64,000 bases of DNA from Diplosphaera chodatii. Its lineage: Eukaryota > Chlorophyta > Trebouxiophyceae > Prasiolales > Stichococcaceae. The notes beneath the pieces were generated by a model. The model had not been told where the DNA came from, did no database searches, and worked only from the letters and a program-made list of their open reading frames with translations. Positions 11,196 through 24,343 of this stretch are shown in pieces. Made by a program: the position numbers and the translations under genes. The stretch spans positions 1,054,001-1,118,000 of the forward strand of contig JAALGY010000059.1 of assembly GCA_032358165.1 (NCBI GenBank), read 5' to 3'. Within the stretch, counting starts at the first letter, position 1. Each line of letters opens with the position of its first letter.

Positions 11196-14100
11196 ATGGC
11201 CTCCAATGCCATGCTGGCCGTGCCGGCCAAGCGAGCGACGGCTTTCGTGGATCTGAAGGGCCCCATCAGCAAGTACTTGAGCTCCAGCTTCGGGCGCCAG
11301 AACGCCGAACGGGCCATCCCGAAGCTGGAGCAGGCGCAGCTGCTGCGCAACAAGGCGGCGGAGATGGCGGACGGCGCGGATCAGCTTAAAGAGGCATTCA
11401 TCGGGTGAGACCCGAAGCTGGGCAGCAGCTTGAGTGGGTGTCTCAGATCCGGCAGGAGCTGCATACGATGAAGCACCAAATGCCTGCTACAGCGCACTCA
11501 GCGCGGCTGTATACGCCGACCTACTCTTGCAATGGCATGCCTTGTGGTGTGCGCTGCATCACGACCATGGCGCGGATCTGCGGTGCACCCGCCTGTGCTG
11601 GCTTGCGCATGCACTCGTGCATGCATGCGGTACTTTGCACGCGGAAACCTGATCGCAGCATACCTCAGGTGTTATCGCTTCCTGACGGCGCTGGAGAACA
11701 CCATCCCGGTGGGCAAGGATCGCGGCGGCGCGGCGCTGAGGTTTCAGGTGAGCTTGCCTTGAACTGTGGTCTGTCTGCTGCCTGAACCCCATAGGTACCG
11801 AAGGCATATCAGGCCGGAGTGTATGTACGTCAATGCTGCGCTCCGAGCGCAGCAAGTAACTGCACATGCAAGCAACTAAAGCATGTAAACGAATGCGCAG
11901 CGTGTCATGGATGCAGCTTGGTTGCTGCGTCTGAGCATCTGGCAGGCTTGTTGACATGGTAGGCACCGGCCACTCCCCCAAAACAGCTCCACCTGCTCTG
12001 ATCGCTGCTCAGCTGCTGCGATCGTGCGCTGCAGTGGACGGACGCCTTCCAGCCGGACCGCGGCGACGGCCGCACCGACGTGGCCTTTGAGAAGGCGGCG
12101 CTGCTGTTCAATGTGGGCGCCATTGCCAGCCAGGTGTGGAACACATCGTGCCGTCCCCGTCGCCCTGCACTCGGCTGTCTTGTGCCACTGGACCCAGTTG
12201 TCCTGCAAACCAACAGGCTGACAGATGTCTGGTGTAGACTATCCAAACGACGGCGACCCTGCTCGCAGGTGGCCATGGGCGCGGACCTGTCCTCGGAGAG
12301 CGGCGTGAAGAACGCCGCTCGCCAGTACCAGGTAGGCGCTACAACCTCGCGGCGCGACCATGGCTCACAGTTCACGTACATTCAGGTCACATGCACTTGT
12401 ATATACCATGCTGCGAGGCTTTCCACTGTACAGGCGGCGGCTGCCTGAGCCTTGCACTGTCCCTGAACCCCGGGACCCCGGGAAAGCGCAGGAGGCGGCC
12501 GGCGCCTTTGCGTACCTGGCGGAGCAGCTGTCCCCGCGGCTCGCGGCGCCGCAGCCCATCGACCTCAGCCCGGAGTGCTGCAGCATGCTGTCCACGCTGT
12601 GCCTGGCGCAGGTGCCTTCTCGCTCGGGCCGTGAAATCCCAAAAATCGTGGCTGCTCAGCGCCAGCGGTGCCTGCTGTTGGGCCTGGTGCCAGTTGAGTT
12701 CCTTGCTTGGCCCCGCATGCGTGCGGCGGCGTCAGAGAGCTCCCGCAGCTGCTGGGCAGTGCGCCGTGGCAGGTGCCCGATCTGAGACCCTGACCTCGCC
12801 TGAAGCAGGCCCAGGAGTGCTTCTACACCAAGGCGGCCGCCGACCGCAAGTCCCCCGCGCTGCTGGCCCGCATCGCCCGCCAGGTGAACTTTAGGGTTTC
12901 TACACTTTAGGGTTTCTGCGCTGCAGCCCTGCAGACAGCGGCTGGCCTGCTCCAGCGCACCGCACGCTGCGACAGTTGCACGGTGGTGCCTCTCATTTGG
13001 GCTGCGACAAAGCGCCTGCGACGTAGTGCTCTTTACAGTTACCACTGCGGATGCATGCTGCTGGTGCGGTTGGCACACACGATCAGCAAGGCATTCTACA
13101 AGGAAGACTGTGCAGCATGTATCTCCATTGCCTGCGCTGACGTGGCGAGGTATTGCCAGCATCCCCGGATCGGCATAGCCTGCGCACGGCACCGCTCCAA
13201 TCTCGATCGAATCGGCTGTGGAGCGTGTGTCCCGGTGCCTGCCCCGCAGGTGGCGGAATACTACCAGGGCATCACGGGGCTGCAGCTGCCGCAGCAGCTC
13301 AAGCGGGAACTGGGGAAGCCGATGGCGGCGCACCTGGGCATCAAGGCGGGCCTGTACGCCGCGTACACGCTGCTGCACCAGGCGGCGGTCTTCATCGCCG
13401 ACGACGAGTGCGGGCAGCAAATCGCCTGCCTGCAGGTGTGGATCCAGCAACGCGAACATGTACTGGCAACAAGCAGTAATGTGCAGCTGCGATACCTGAC
13501 AGGCGCGCCGTAGGGGCCTGTGATGGCACAGGCTGGCTGATCTCGATGCGTCGCTCAGCGGATGCTGTGTGGCGCAGGAGGCGCAGCGGGTGCTGGAGGC
13601 GGCGCGACGGGAGGGCACGGGGTGGGTTAAGGTCGACAGGGAGCTGGTCGCCAAGGTGGACGCGGCGCTGCAGGACGCCGGCGCAGCGCTGCGGAAGGCG
13701 GAGCGCGAGAACAGCAGCCTGTACTTCCAGGTGCAGTGTACACAGCTCTCCAAGTCGGTCGAGCTGTGCATGCCTCGCGACGACATCCGACCTGGCATGG
13801 CAGTTGGACTGAACAAGGAGAAAGTGGCAACCTTGCGCAGGCTTGCATCTTGTTGTGTTGTTGCACCTGCAGCGCATCCCCAAGGCGGCTGACCTGGCGC
13901 CGCCTGCCCCCGCCGCCCTGGTCCAGCCGCTCCTGCCCCCTGACGACCTGGAGTCCGTCGACCCCAAGTGGTTCGGCTTCCTGGAGGACGGTGAGCTGCC
14001 CGGCACACCCACCTGTCCTGGGCTGCAGCTGCTTCTGTGCACATGCAATGCTGCGAGGCGATGTGACAACGCTCAGGCAAAGGACGCCTGCATGTGACAG

Positions 14101-17100
14101 TTGTGACTTCGCCATGCTCCGTCCGCGTTGCGCATTGCCATGCCGCACTCTTGTCATCGTCGTGCTATTGATAGCTGCGTGATAGTTCACAGACGCATCC
14201 TCCTTCTTGCTCTGCAGCCCCGCCGGCGCCGGTGAGCCAGGGGCAGGACATCTGGCGGGGCAGCCCTGAGCCGTCGCAGCCATCAGTGTACGCCACCCAG
14301 CCTACAGAGCGGCAGCCGCAGGAAAGCCGAAACAGCGCGGGCGGCTCACTTGGCAGGTGGGTATCTCACACACTGTTCAGTGATATGTGTTGTGTCCTGC
14401 CTGTAATGAAACCTGGCGCATCTGAAGCTTACAGAATCGGACATGCAGCTATGCGCACTGCACATTGAGCGCAGCTCGTGCGCTGACACAGCGCAAATGG
14501 CAGCCTGGGCTCGCAGCTGCGGTATATTTGACAGATGCAGCCATCGAAAGTAGTACATCAGCCATGTGCAGGTTCGCATTTGGGGCGGCCAAGGGCGTCG
14601 CGGGCTGGGCGTTCAACCAGGCGGTGGGCGCGATCGCGGAGGGCGGGACCCGGCAGGCGGGGCAGGACGCCAAGTCCCGCGACATCGCGGCCATGTACGA
14701 GGGGCCGCAGACCATCTCCATTGGCGACCTGTTCAGCAGCGGCGGCTCCGCGCCCTACGGCAGCAGGTGCCCGCCACATTTGGGTGCCTTTGCTTGGATC
14801 TGGCAGATACTGTTGCACGCATCCTGCACAGGATCAGGGTGGTGCGCCATATTATAAGAGCAAATGTTGTATGGGCATGGCTCCAAGGTGCTGCTTGCAC
14901 TCACCAGCACACAGGCTGCTACCGTGTGGGTGCGCAGTCAAATGTCGTGCTTGCAAGCCGGCCTTGGCAGGCAGGTGCTCCGACGCACTGCATGTGGCAA
15001 GCGGTTTTGCAGCACCACGATGTCGGCAAATCGCACCCGTAGGCCCGCAGATGTGTGAGGATCACTCTCCGAATCCTCGAAACGCTGCAGGCGCGAGGGC
15101 GGCGAGCGCCAGATCGACAGCCGCAAGTACACCGAGGCGGTGCGCGACCTCATCAACCAGGGCATCGACCGCATCGCGGCCTCCGACAACGAGCAGCGCG
15201 ACGTGCTGCAGCGGTGGCGGCTGCCCGACGCCCTCGGGGTGACGACCCAAGCATTCCTGGACTTGAAGAAAGAAGCTGTGGATCGGACACCGTGCGCCTG
15301 GGAGCTGCCCTGCTGCCTAGCATCAGTGGTGCCCTGAGAGCCCCGCTGCGGTGGGGCAGCAGGCTGACATGTAAGCAGGGGCGCTAAGGGTCAAATGTGG
15401 GTCTGCAGGAGGGCGCCGCCTCGGCGGCGTCGTCCAAGCTGCCGCGCGAGGTGCAGCGGCAGGTGGACGCGCATCGCGGCGCGGGTGGCGTGCAGCACCT
15501 CGTGGAGCTGCTGCGGGAGATCTCGGTGGGCACTGCGTCATGCGCAACCATAGTCCCGCCCGAAACGCCGTGTGCTGAAGCTGCCGGCTAGTTACAGCAC
15601 GGTGGGCAGCGCCTTCGTGGCGCCAAGAAAGGACGTTGAAACACCCTGCAGCACCCCTTCATGGTGGCAGGCATCTGCCCTGCTGTTGGTGAGAGGGTGC
15701 TTCCGGTTGGAGTATACGTTGACCTGCGCGGCATTAGGGTTGCAAAGAGTGTGCTGGATGCAAATGCAGGCCATGCGGGCGAGCATCGTGGAGGACGTGG
15801 ACAAGGTGGCGGCGCAGCTGGACGCGGAAGCAAAGGAAGACGAGGAGGCGCGGCAGCACTATGGCGAGCGGGAGTGGCCGCTGCAGCCCGCCGCCGTGTG
15901 CACCGCCAACCTGCGCGACCGCGTCGCCGGCTACAGGTGCGTGGCCTTTTTGGCACCCCGTAGGCAGCCGTCGCGATTCGGGCAGCCCCTCCCAATTCGG
16001 GGACGCGCGCAGCTTGCTGCAGCGCGACGCCTCGGCTGCGGCTCTGGTGCTGCAGCGCACTGCTACACCGCGTGCCCCAGGTTCCAGGTCGTGGCACATG
16101 CACAAACCCTGCAGCTGCCAGCTCGTGCGTCGGCGATGAGCGGACTGAGGACCGCCTGGGACAGGTTTGGCGAGGCGGCTATACCTTCCCGACCAGCGTG
16201 CACCCTGCTGAATGCGGCTCGCCGCCGTGCTGCGCAGGCAGAACCTGGTGGAGGCGGACGACAGCGACCGCAAGCTGCAGAAGCTGGTGGACGACAACGC
16301 GACCGCCTTTGCGGCGCTGGGCCTGGGGACGCTGCCCGGCCGCGACAGCGGCAAGCAGGTGCCGCCAGCCGCTACGTGCCGCCTGCAGTCAGTAGAGTTC
16401 CCTGCACATGGCGGGCGCATCGCAGATTTCAAGACCGCGAGGCCAGCAACCGGTGCAGTCAGTGCAAGTTCATGCTGGTCGTAGATGGGGAGTGTTGCGG
16501 CCTGGGTGACCGCAAGCCTACTCACTTGCGGGTGCTGCAGGGCTGGTTCGGGGGCGAGTCGGACGCGGTGGCGGCGACCGCCGGCGTGCGCTCGGACCTG
16601 GCGGCGGTGGAGGCGGCGGCGGACGAGCGCCGGCGGCTGCACGACGCCTTCAAGCGCCTGTGGAACGAGGACGAAATCATTCAGGTGGGCACTGGAGCTG
16701 GAGCCACCGCTGGCGCCGGCATCATATGCTGCAATGCTGATGAGCAGTGCGGCCAAGCTTCACTGCGGCATAACAGCACACGTCATGTGACGGTGCTGTC
16801 CACCGCTGGCAATGCCGCACTGCTGTCTGTGCACGGTGGTCAGCAGGTGGCTGCCAGACGATGCTCATGACATTGTTCGAGCCGTGCAAGTGTTGAAAAG
16901 ATTGCAATACTGCTGCTGCTCGGCACATGCACCCAAGCAATGCCATGAGCAATGAGCTATTGGTTGTCTGTCCGCAGCGGGGCGGCGCCTGGTCGCAGTG
17001 GCAGCTGGACCAGGGTTACCGCAAGTTCGAGGACCTGACGGCGGCCCTGGAGCGCAATGCGCAGGCGCAGAAGCAGGTGCCACGCTTTGCTCTGCTTGCT

Positions 17101-18368
17101 CTGTCAGCTGTCTGTCACCTGCTGTACCTTGACGGCTTTCTGCTTGTGCATGCCTGTCGCTGCAATGAGTTGCATTGCCTTGTCTAATGGCATCAGCCCT
17201 GGCACCAGGCATCGAACTGCTGGTGGCTGCCCCGCAGGCGCTGCAGCGGCTGGAGGACGACATGCAGCGGTACGGCGACCTGCTGGCCAGCCGCGCGCAA
17301 AAGTCCCAGGTGGGCAATCACCAGGCGATTCTATGACATTTCAGCTGGTCCTTGCCAGTGCGGAGGCCATTCCATAGCAGATGGGCTTCTCCAAATCTGG
17401 TGCCACACACGACAGCAGCAACAAAATCAGGCCGGACATGCTGACAAACGTCTGTGCTAGGGCACAGCTCGCTTGAAGCATCCTAGTGTGCGACGTGCAG
17501 GCAGAGGACGCGGCCAAGACCGTCAAGCGCTTTGGCAATGTGGAGCAGAGCCTGCGCGGCGGCATGCAGTTCTACGCCGACCTGCAGGTGCTCCTGCTGT
17601 CCTGCGTCTCGCTGCACGCCTGGGCAGATCGAAGCGATGCGGTGTGGCTGCACGGTGGGCATTATGATGTAGGCAGGCATGGGGATAGAAGAAAGTTGGT
17701 GTGCCGGGGTTGCTGCAGGACTACATCACGTCGCTGAAGAACGAGACGAACGACTACCTGGAGGAACGCTACAGGGAGGGCCGCGACGCGGTGGCGCTGC
17801 TGGAGCGCGTGCGCAGCGGCGGCAGCGCGGCGGCCGGCACCGGGAAGCAGCAGCAGCAGCACAGCGGCGGCCTCCTGGGCGGCATCTTCGGCGGCCGCAA
17901 GCAGGAGACCAGGTGCTGCTCTTTGGGGTTTAGGTTTTATTTGCAAAGCACACCAACACATGCAGCAGTCTTGCCGTTGCACATGCTCATGGACATGTGG
18001 TAGTAGCGTGCTGCGTTGTCAAATGTGTGCTGGATGTATCTGCGCGAGATGGCGGGGGCGACATGCATCCGGGACGTGCTACATGCACACAGATCAACAT
18101 GGTCAATGTGCCTGGCTGCCGTACCTGCTGCTTGCGTCACAGGCTGCCCAGCCACGGCCACCAGGTTGACGGCAGATGCCTGCACGTGCCCTGCAGGTGG
18201 TTTGCGGAGCCGCAGCTCCCCAGCAGGCGGGCGCGGCTGCTGCCTCCGCCGCGGCAGGCGCCGTGCCTCGCGCGGCCGCCGGCGGCCAGGCCGCTGCGGC
18301 CGCGTTGCAGCTATGCAGTGCCAGCAGCAGCACGCTCCGCACCTGCACCGGTCAGCATGAAGCTCTGA
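11196..18368 (+). CDS. ALIX/BRO1-domain ESCRT-associated protein
   Basis: The gene has many exons; exon 1 is 11196-11404. Residues from KRATAFVDLKGPISKYL to about the exon ending near 13980 form a BRO1 domain. Landmarks are CYRFLTALENTIPV, VAFEKAALLFNVGAIASQ (the 'YEKSCVLFNxAALAS' signature), GVKNAARQYQ plus AAGAFAYLAEQL, and AQECFYTKAAADRK. A linker of about 110 residues follows. Next comes a coiled-coil V-domain-like region: SRKYTEAVRDLINQGIDRI, DVDKVAAQLDAEAKEDEE, LRRQNLVEADDSDRKLQKLV, and DYITSLKNETNDYLEERYRE near 17720. ALIX-type proteins bind ESCRT-III and ubiquitinated cargo at endosomes. The C-terminus is Ala/Pro-rich and its reading frame after the 17912 donor is uncertain; I use the stop at 18366-18368. 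The gene name is inferred from domain order. Confidence 0.85.
12889..12916 (+). repeat. two telomere-type TTTAGGGTTT motifs in an ALIX intron
   Basis: Two TTTAGGGTTT units about 15 bases apart start a few bases after the splice donor CAG|GTGAAC of the BRO1 exon ending IARQ. Confidence 0.7.
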
Positions 18369-18913
18369 TAGAGAGAGCTGCTGTACTTTGATACAAGCAA
18401 CTGGGACAAGAGTTGAAAGAACTGTGGGTGCTTGCTTCGAGCAGTGTTGGATCATGGTTGAGCTCATCAAGCTGACGAGAGGCAGCAAATAGTGTCTTGT
18501 TTGAGGGCAGCTGTCGTCAACACTCACACCACTAATGCACATCAAGCACTCGCTGGTCAGAACCCACCCGGATCTGTCCAGGGGCAAATTTATCGGCGGT
18601 ACTGCACAGCCCTTCGATGCAACGAGTTGCCCAGGGTTTTACGAGCGGACCCAACGAGGCAGTGCCTTGGCCTGATGTCGACGTAGGATCGTGCACACCC
18701 GTCGGCAGCAAAACGCTCAGCCCCGTGTCTACATGCAGCAGAGCCCAGCGTTCATCTGGTGCAGCTGCCGTTAGTCTTGAACGGCCAAGCAAGCTTTGCC
18801 TGGGTGGTATACCTTGGACGTACAAGGCAGACACCAAGCTTAGTCAACCGGCAGTGCCGCAGCTTTGCAAGCCCCCCACAGAGAGAACAGAAGCTGGTCA
18901 GGGCGCAGCAGGG
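18369..18913. other. intergenic region upstream of the F-box/LRR array
   Basis: This 545-base gap holds the ALIX 3' untranslated region and the promoter of array copy 1, including the conserved TATCGGCGG element at 18591. An open frame on the opposite strand (18532-18837) has no recognisable domain and is not supported as a gene. Confidence 0.5.
18589..18625 (+). promoter_or_regulatory. conserved upstream element, array copy 1
   Basis: TTTATCGGCGG, then GCACAGCCCTTCGAT. It lies about 323 bases before the start codon. Versions of it precede all five array genes at similar distance. Confidence 0.6.
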
Positions 18914-21467
18914 ATGGCCTCCGCTCTGCTGCCTGCAGTGCGCAACATCATGGACCTGTCAGATGCACTGTTGACTATGCTGTTGGAGCAGATGTTTGCC
19001 GTCAGCGACCTGACCCACAGTGACAGGTGCTTCTGCAAGAGCTCTGACCTGACTCATCAGCTGCAGCACAAGGACGGGCCTACCCGGGGAACTTGTCCGC
19101 AGCCATGCACTTGTGCCTTGCACGCTGCGGCGGCTGCGCACTGCTTGGCATACAATTTCTTGCTCCTTGGTGCACCAGATGATTCATTGGTGTTGTGGCA
19201 TGCGCAACGGAGATCATTTCCGTGAGGCAGTTATCGATGCTTTGGCTCATGTACAGGGCAGCGCTGCAGTGCATAAACAGGCGACTGCGCCAAGTTGGCG
19301 GCGCTCTGGGCAACGGCAGGTTCCGCACGCTGCAGCCTTCCAGCAAGACCCTTTTCACCTCGTTGCAGCTGCTTGCGACCGCCCCCAAAGCCTCCATTGA
19401 TGGCCTCAGGCTCCGGGGGATCCGCATGGGTAACAATGTTGCTGGTGTTGATCAATGATGCAACCCTGCAGCATAGCAGTTCGATATATCGACGGCTTGC
19501 AGACCATCAGCAAGATGCAGTAGTGCAAGATGCACCTGCTGCCAATGCCAGTTCCATCCTGTTGCACCCATCATGCTGGTTTCGGCTCGATTGCCAGCGT
19601 TGCCATCTCAGTCACGGCACTGTTGGTTGCTGTGCTGCAGACACACGATATATGGGCCCAGACCACCCAGTGGACGGACAACAGCTGCTGTGCGTGGCAC
19701 TTGGTGGCATCGCCAGCTCTCCTGCTGCCCCCGGCATCCGGGCGCTACATATCGACACCAAGACTGGGTGAGCAGTTCCCGCCTCGTGCAGCTGCGTGAG
19801 CAGTGGATGGCACTAGTGCCACCATGTCATATGCGGGTCAAGCAAGCTACCTGCTTGCAGCCCACCTTACTTGGCACCAGAGGACGGAGCAACACAGCAA
19901 AGGCTACAGCAGTAGCACTCTTGGGAATGCCTGTTGACTGACAGGCCAGACAACTGCTGCATGGTTGATGTACCTGACATGATTGTGCGCATGCGCAGCC
20001 TGATGAGCTGCTGAGCTAGCTGCAGTCCTGCAGGTGCTTGCGCGGCTCGGCCCTCGGCAGCCTGTGGGGCCTGCGCAGTCTCCAGGCGCTGAAGATTGCT
20101 TCGCTGTACCCGCTCGAGGGCCTCGACACAGCCCTACACCATCTGAAAGGCCTCACCTCGCTGGACCTTAGATTTTCGGTAAGACCTCGAATAACACCAT
20201 ACCTTGTTTCAGTAGCTTGCTCCGGCTGCAGCGTTGCAGTGCGCCTGCTCTCTATAGGTTGTGACGAAGCGTGCACCGTTGTCACTCGCATAGCAGGACT
20301 GTTTCTATCATGCACATACAGCTGTTGCATGTTGTAAACATGTCAACATCTCAGGCTTGTTCCTGCGCTCACATATGCAGCTGCCCGGCACACCGGAATG
20401 GGTTGACCTGATGCTTGAACACACCATGGACCTGCCTGAACCTGATGCCGACTGTGGCTTCCCGGAGCCAATCGTCAAGTGTACCCGTCTTCGACAGCTC
20501 TCGCTAAAGTTTACATACTCACGTGTGACTCTGAAGTGCTGCATGCTGAGCTTTTGTCGTTCGGTAGACTCTATCCTGCAGGCGTCGTGTGCGGACCAAA
20601 ACACCTTACCATCCATTCTGCTACACGGGCGTAGGCATGTCTACACTGCGTGCAGACGTCTGCAGCTGAACTGTGCTTGAGCATAAGCAGTGTACTCCAA
20701 AAGCATGCATTGCCTGGAGCTGCATGCGTAGATGGTATGTTGTGTTCAACCTCTGGAAGTGCATGATCGAGGCTCCTGTGGTTTACGTCCTATCCGTTGC
20801 ATGAAAGGGTGGCAAGCTGTAAGATCATCTGCACTCAGCCGGCTGCTGGTGTTCGAGAGATTTGTTGGGCGGTACAAGCCTGAGTGCTGGATGTGTCTGC
20901 TGGCGATCAGCTGCCAGGTGACTGCTCGGTGTTCCCTCCAAGACGTAGGGTCCTTGCTGCTTGCAGGCCATTTGGTGTGCTCCCGTAAGCTGCCAGCTGA
21001 GTTTGGCAACCTGGCGGCTCTAGAGACGGTATCATTGGTGGGCTGTGAAATCGCTTCGCTCCCCACCACCATCACCCGCCTGACCAGGTGCACTGCTGCC
21101 GAGCGTCGTTGTCACATGGACGTGGCAAGTTGCAGCTGTGCAGTGGTTTAGTTGTGCAGGTGCCCTGGCTGCCTGTGCCGTCTGTGCCAACAGTAGACCA
21201 GTAGCTGCTGTGCTGCGGCGGGTACGTTGTTGATGGGCGCTGTCGACCTGCACAAGCCGTTGTCTGGATTGCATGCGGTGCAGGCTGACCAGCCTGACCA
21301 TAAAGAACATGGACCTGAATGCTGGTTCTAAAGACATACGGCTGCCGGAAAGCCTTTGCTGCGCCATGCCAAACCTGCAGCACATCGACATCTCCACATG
21401 TGGCGGCAAGTTCCAGTACGTTGTGTGCGACGGCTGCGCGCAGTCAGTCGATGGTGATGAGCAGTAG
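18914..21467 (+). CDS. F-box-like leucine-rich repeat protein, array copy 1
   Basis: Exons 18914-19026, 19257-19429, 19641-19767, 20034-20178, 20381-20522, 20967-21087 and 21284-21467 join to 1005 bases, 334 codons plus TAG, without a stop. The N-terminus (DLSDALLTMLLEQMF, then SDRAALQCINRRLR) has the spacing of an F-box helix pair. LRR signatures follow: GLRSLQALKIASLYP in exon 4, CTRLRQLSLKF in exon 5, LPAEFGNLAALETVSLVGC in exon 6 and LTSLTIKNMDL in exon 7. If the F-box is real, the protein would be an SCF ubiquitin-ligase adaptor using the LRRs to bind targets; this is inference. This copy is the most diverged at the N-terminus, has a longer exon 2 (173 bases), and keeps a C-terminal extension whose homologous DNA lies after the stop in copies 2 and 3. 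Confidence 0.82.
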
Positions 21468-22157
21468 TGACGCCTTGCCGCCCCCAGCAGAATGCACGCC
21501 CGTGATTCACGTAACACTGGCAGGCTTTGTACATCAGGTATCTCTTTGTTTGGGGCTGCTGTCACCGGCAGGGTGCACAGCTGCGGAATCATTTTGATGG
21601 TGACAGCCTGCCTGCGCTTCGTTCATCTACAGCATCCAGCACATGAGCATGACAGATTTCTGCTGTGGGTGATTGATCACAGTGGCCAATCTTAGCTGTG
21701 GTCTCCAAAATGTCTCAGTGCGTGTATATTAGAGCGAAGCCTTCATCTTTGTAGAACATGGCGACCACAGGATCTGCGGGGCCCAGCATCCTGGCACTTC
21801 TGAGCTAGCTGATCTCGTGATTGGGCTGGGCCTTGACCGGCAGATCGGCAGCATTAATTGGCGGCATACAGCCCTTCGATAGCCCAACCTTCGATGACAT
21901 TGTGCCGTGCGTAATCATCAGCAGACAGGAAAACCCATCCAGTACGGCCGTGCGATCATCATGTTTGTCACCTTGTCGCAACAGTATCATCAGTCGATTG
22001 GGACACAGCGACTTCTATACTGTCACGGCTGCTGCTGTGCAGTCAGCAGCCTGCAGCTTGCTTTGATCCAGCTGGGCAGCCAACCTGCACCCTCAGCAGA
22101 AGCCACGCGATCCCAACGTTGTAATTTCAGCATAAACAGCAAGACACAGAACAGAGC
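21468..22157. other. spacer between array copies 1 and 2
   Basis: The 3' flank at about 21480-21670 is similar to the flank of copy 2 (24386-24560). Farther right, sequence around 21770-21820, the TTCGATAG element and the CACCTTGTCGCAACAG block resemble the spacer before copy 3. It appears to hold the 3' untranslated region and promoter only. Confidence 0.55.
21855..21890 (+). promoter_or_regulatory. conserved upstream element, array copy 2
   Basis: TTAATTGGCGGCAT and GCCCTTCGATAG lie about 301 bases before the ATG. A second block, GTCACCTTGTCGCAACAG at 21967-21984, is shared with copy 3. Confidence 0.6.
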
Positions 22158-24343
22158 ATGGCTGACCGAGGCAGAGGGGCGGCCGCTGCAGTGCTGCCTG
22201 CGCCGCATGCACTGCGGACAATGATGGACATCATGCCAGAGGCACTGATTACAATTCTGCTGGAGCACATGTTCCGCAGCGAGCTGACTCACAGCGACAG
22301 GTGCCGACTGCAGGAGCTGGCCTGCATACAGGCATGCGGCTTTCATGCCATGGGCTGCCCAGAGTAGCCAACCTAATGCCCGACTGTCTAGCTGCATTGT
22401 GGCTGGCTGGCAGAAGTTCACAAGCATGCTCAATGCATGCCCACTGTGGCAAACACACAGCAATGTCACACGGGTGCAGGGCAGCGTTGCAGTGTGTCAA
22501 CCGGTGCCTGAACCGGCTGTGCAGAGCCCTGGGCAGCTTTCACCTCCTGCGACCCTCTACCGGTACCCTGTTCACAACGCTGCAGCAGGTTGTCAGCAAC
22601 ACCTCGGTCGATGGCATTAAGATTGAAGGCAACAACGACGGTGAGACTCGTATTGCGAAACAACCAGTAAGCAGGCTTGCAGCAGTGTACTGCTTTTGAG
22701 ATTCTGACGAGTTGCAAAGGAAATGTACATGTCATGCGTGCATTGCGAGTTGCTCATGCTCCCTGCCGCATGCTTGTCACTGGGTTGACTGGTGTTCATT
22801 GCTCCACTTGCAGCTGTTGATCGCCTGCTGTTTTGCACCTGCTGCAGATCACCTACTGTGCCTGGGGCAAGGCGACTCGGTCAATGGACAACAGCTGTTA
22901 TGCATGGCGCTTGGTGGCTTGGCAACTGCACCTGCTGCCTCCAGCCTCAAAGCACTATGTATCGACACCAGCAGGGGCGGGTGAGCAGAAAGGCCCATGC
23001 GCAGCTGCTTGTTTGATATATAGATGTCAGCACTGGTGCCATGACGTGATTTGCTTGCCGCCCCTTGCGACCTGTTTGCAGTTGCCCAGTCGAACACCGC
23101 GCGCGGAGAGTAGTAGAGTACATACAATGTGGCTTTTGCAAGCTTTGCAGGCGACTGTTGCTGTAATTGGCCAAGCAAGCCTGCATGGCCAGTGCTGATG
23201 CAACCTCGGCATGGCCTAGCTGAGCAAGCTTCACAGCTGCAGGCGCCTACCTGGCTCGGCGCTTGGCAGCCTGCGCGGCATGAGCAGTCTTCAGGCGCTG
23301 AAGATCCACTCGCTGCACCCATGTGACGATCTCGATGACACCCTTGCCCACCTGACGCGCCTCAGTGCGTTGGACATCAAGCTGGAGGTGCGGGCCCAGT
23401 CATCAAGATGCTGTGGCACCTGTACACGCCATGGCCTGCTTCGGCTCCGGTGTAACATGCGTCAGCCTGCCGAGCATGAGGATCCTTTGATACATGGACA
23501 GCAGTTTCAACTGCACCATGTTGTCTTTTGTCCTGTGAGCACGCCACATGGCACCTCTTACTTTGAGCCTGACTCTGCATTATGATTTGCAGTCGCCAGC
23601 TGCGCCGGATTACTTGTGTGCCGACATGTATTTTCGCATGTTTTCCTGGATGTACGACTACGGATACATCTCGCACTGCGGCTTCCCATACTCACTAGTC
23701 GAGTGTACGCGCCTTCGCCACTTGTCGCTGCGCAGTGAACAACCAGGTGAATTTGAAAACAGCACAACATGGAGGCTTCTGGTTTTGGCTGCATAAGTGA
23801 GTGGTGCAGATCTGCTACAAAGCTGCCAGTGCGCAGTTGCGGCGCGATCATGGTCAGAGCCGCAACCCTGCCCGATCATAACTTGACCGGCAGGGTGTTG
23901 ATGTTTGCAGGCCTCGTGTGGTTTGAGGATCTGCCAGATGAGTTTGGCAACCTGGCTTCATTAGAGACGGTATCACTGGTAGCCTGTGAAGTTGCGTCGC
24001 TTCCCCCCACCATCACCCGCCTGTCCAGGTGCGTTGACAAGGGCACACGGTGACTGATGTGGGGAGGTGCCGCTGGCGTCCTTTCCAGTGTTCTACAGTC
24101 ACCACTAGTAACAGCATGTGTGGCGTCAGACATAATTTTGATGTACGCTGGTGACCCGGGCAAGCACTTGTACGTGTTGTCATATTGTGCAGGCTTACCA
24201 GCTTGACGATCAGAAATGTGGACTCATGTGAAGCCGAACATGTTCACCTGCCTGAAGGCTTCCACAGCGCGATGCCGAACCTGCAGCGCATCAGCATCAC
24301 CTCCGAATGGCAACGCCATGGCAAGGTGCAGCACCTTGTTTGA
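22158..24343 (+). CDS. F-box-like leucine-rich repeat protein, array copy 2
   Basis: Exons 22158-22300, 22480-22640, 22848-22980, 23243-23387, 23593-23746, 23911-24028 and 24193-24343 join to 1005 bases (334 codons plus TGA). The N-terminal Ala-rich tail is followed by MPEALITILLEHMFRSELTH and SDRAALQCVNRCLNRLCRAL, the clearest F-box-like pattern of the family. LRR segments are MSSLQALKIHSLHP, CTRLRHLSLRSEQP, LPDEFGNLASLETVSLVAC and LTSLTIRNVDS. Exon 5 carries a Tyr/Met/Phe-rich stretch, MYFRMFSWMYDYGYISH, that differs in every copy. The start is the ATG conserved with copy 3 (ATGGCTGACC). Together with copy 3 it looks like the most recent duplicate pair. Confidence 0.85.

Noticed and set aside
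12656..14080. 474-codon open frame on the minus strand
   Set aside because: It lies opposite the BRO1 exons of ALIX, is rich in Arg/Ala/Cys/His and has no domain. GC-rich coding DNA commonly leaves such open antisense frames.
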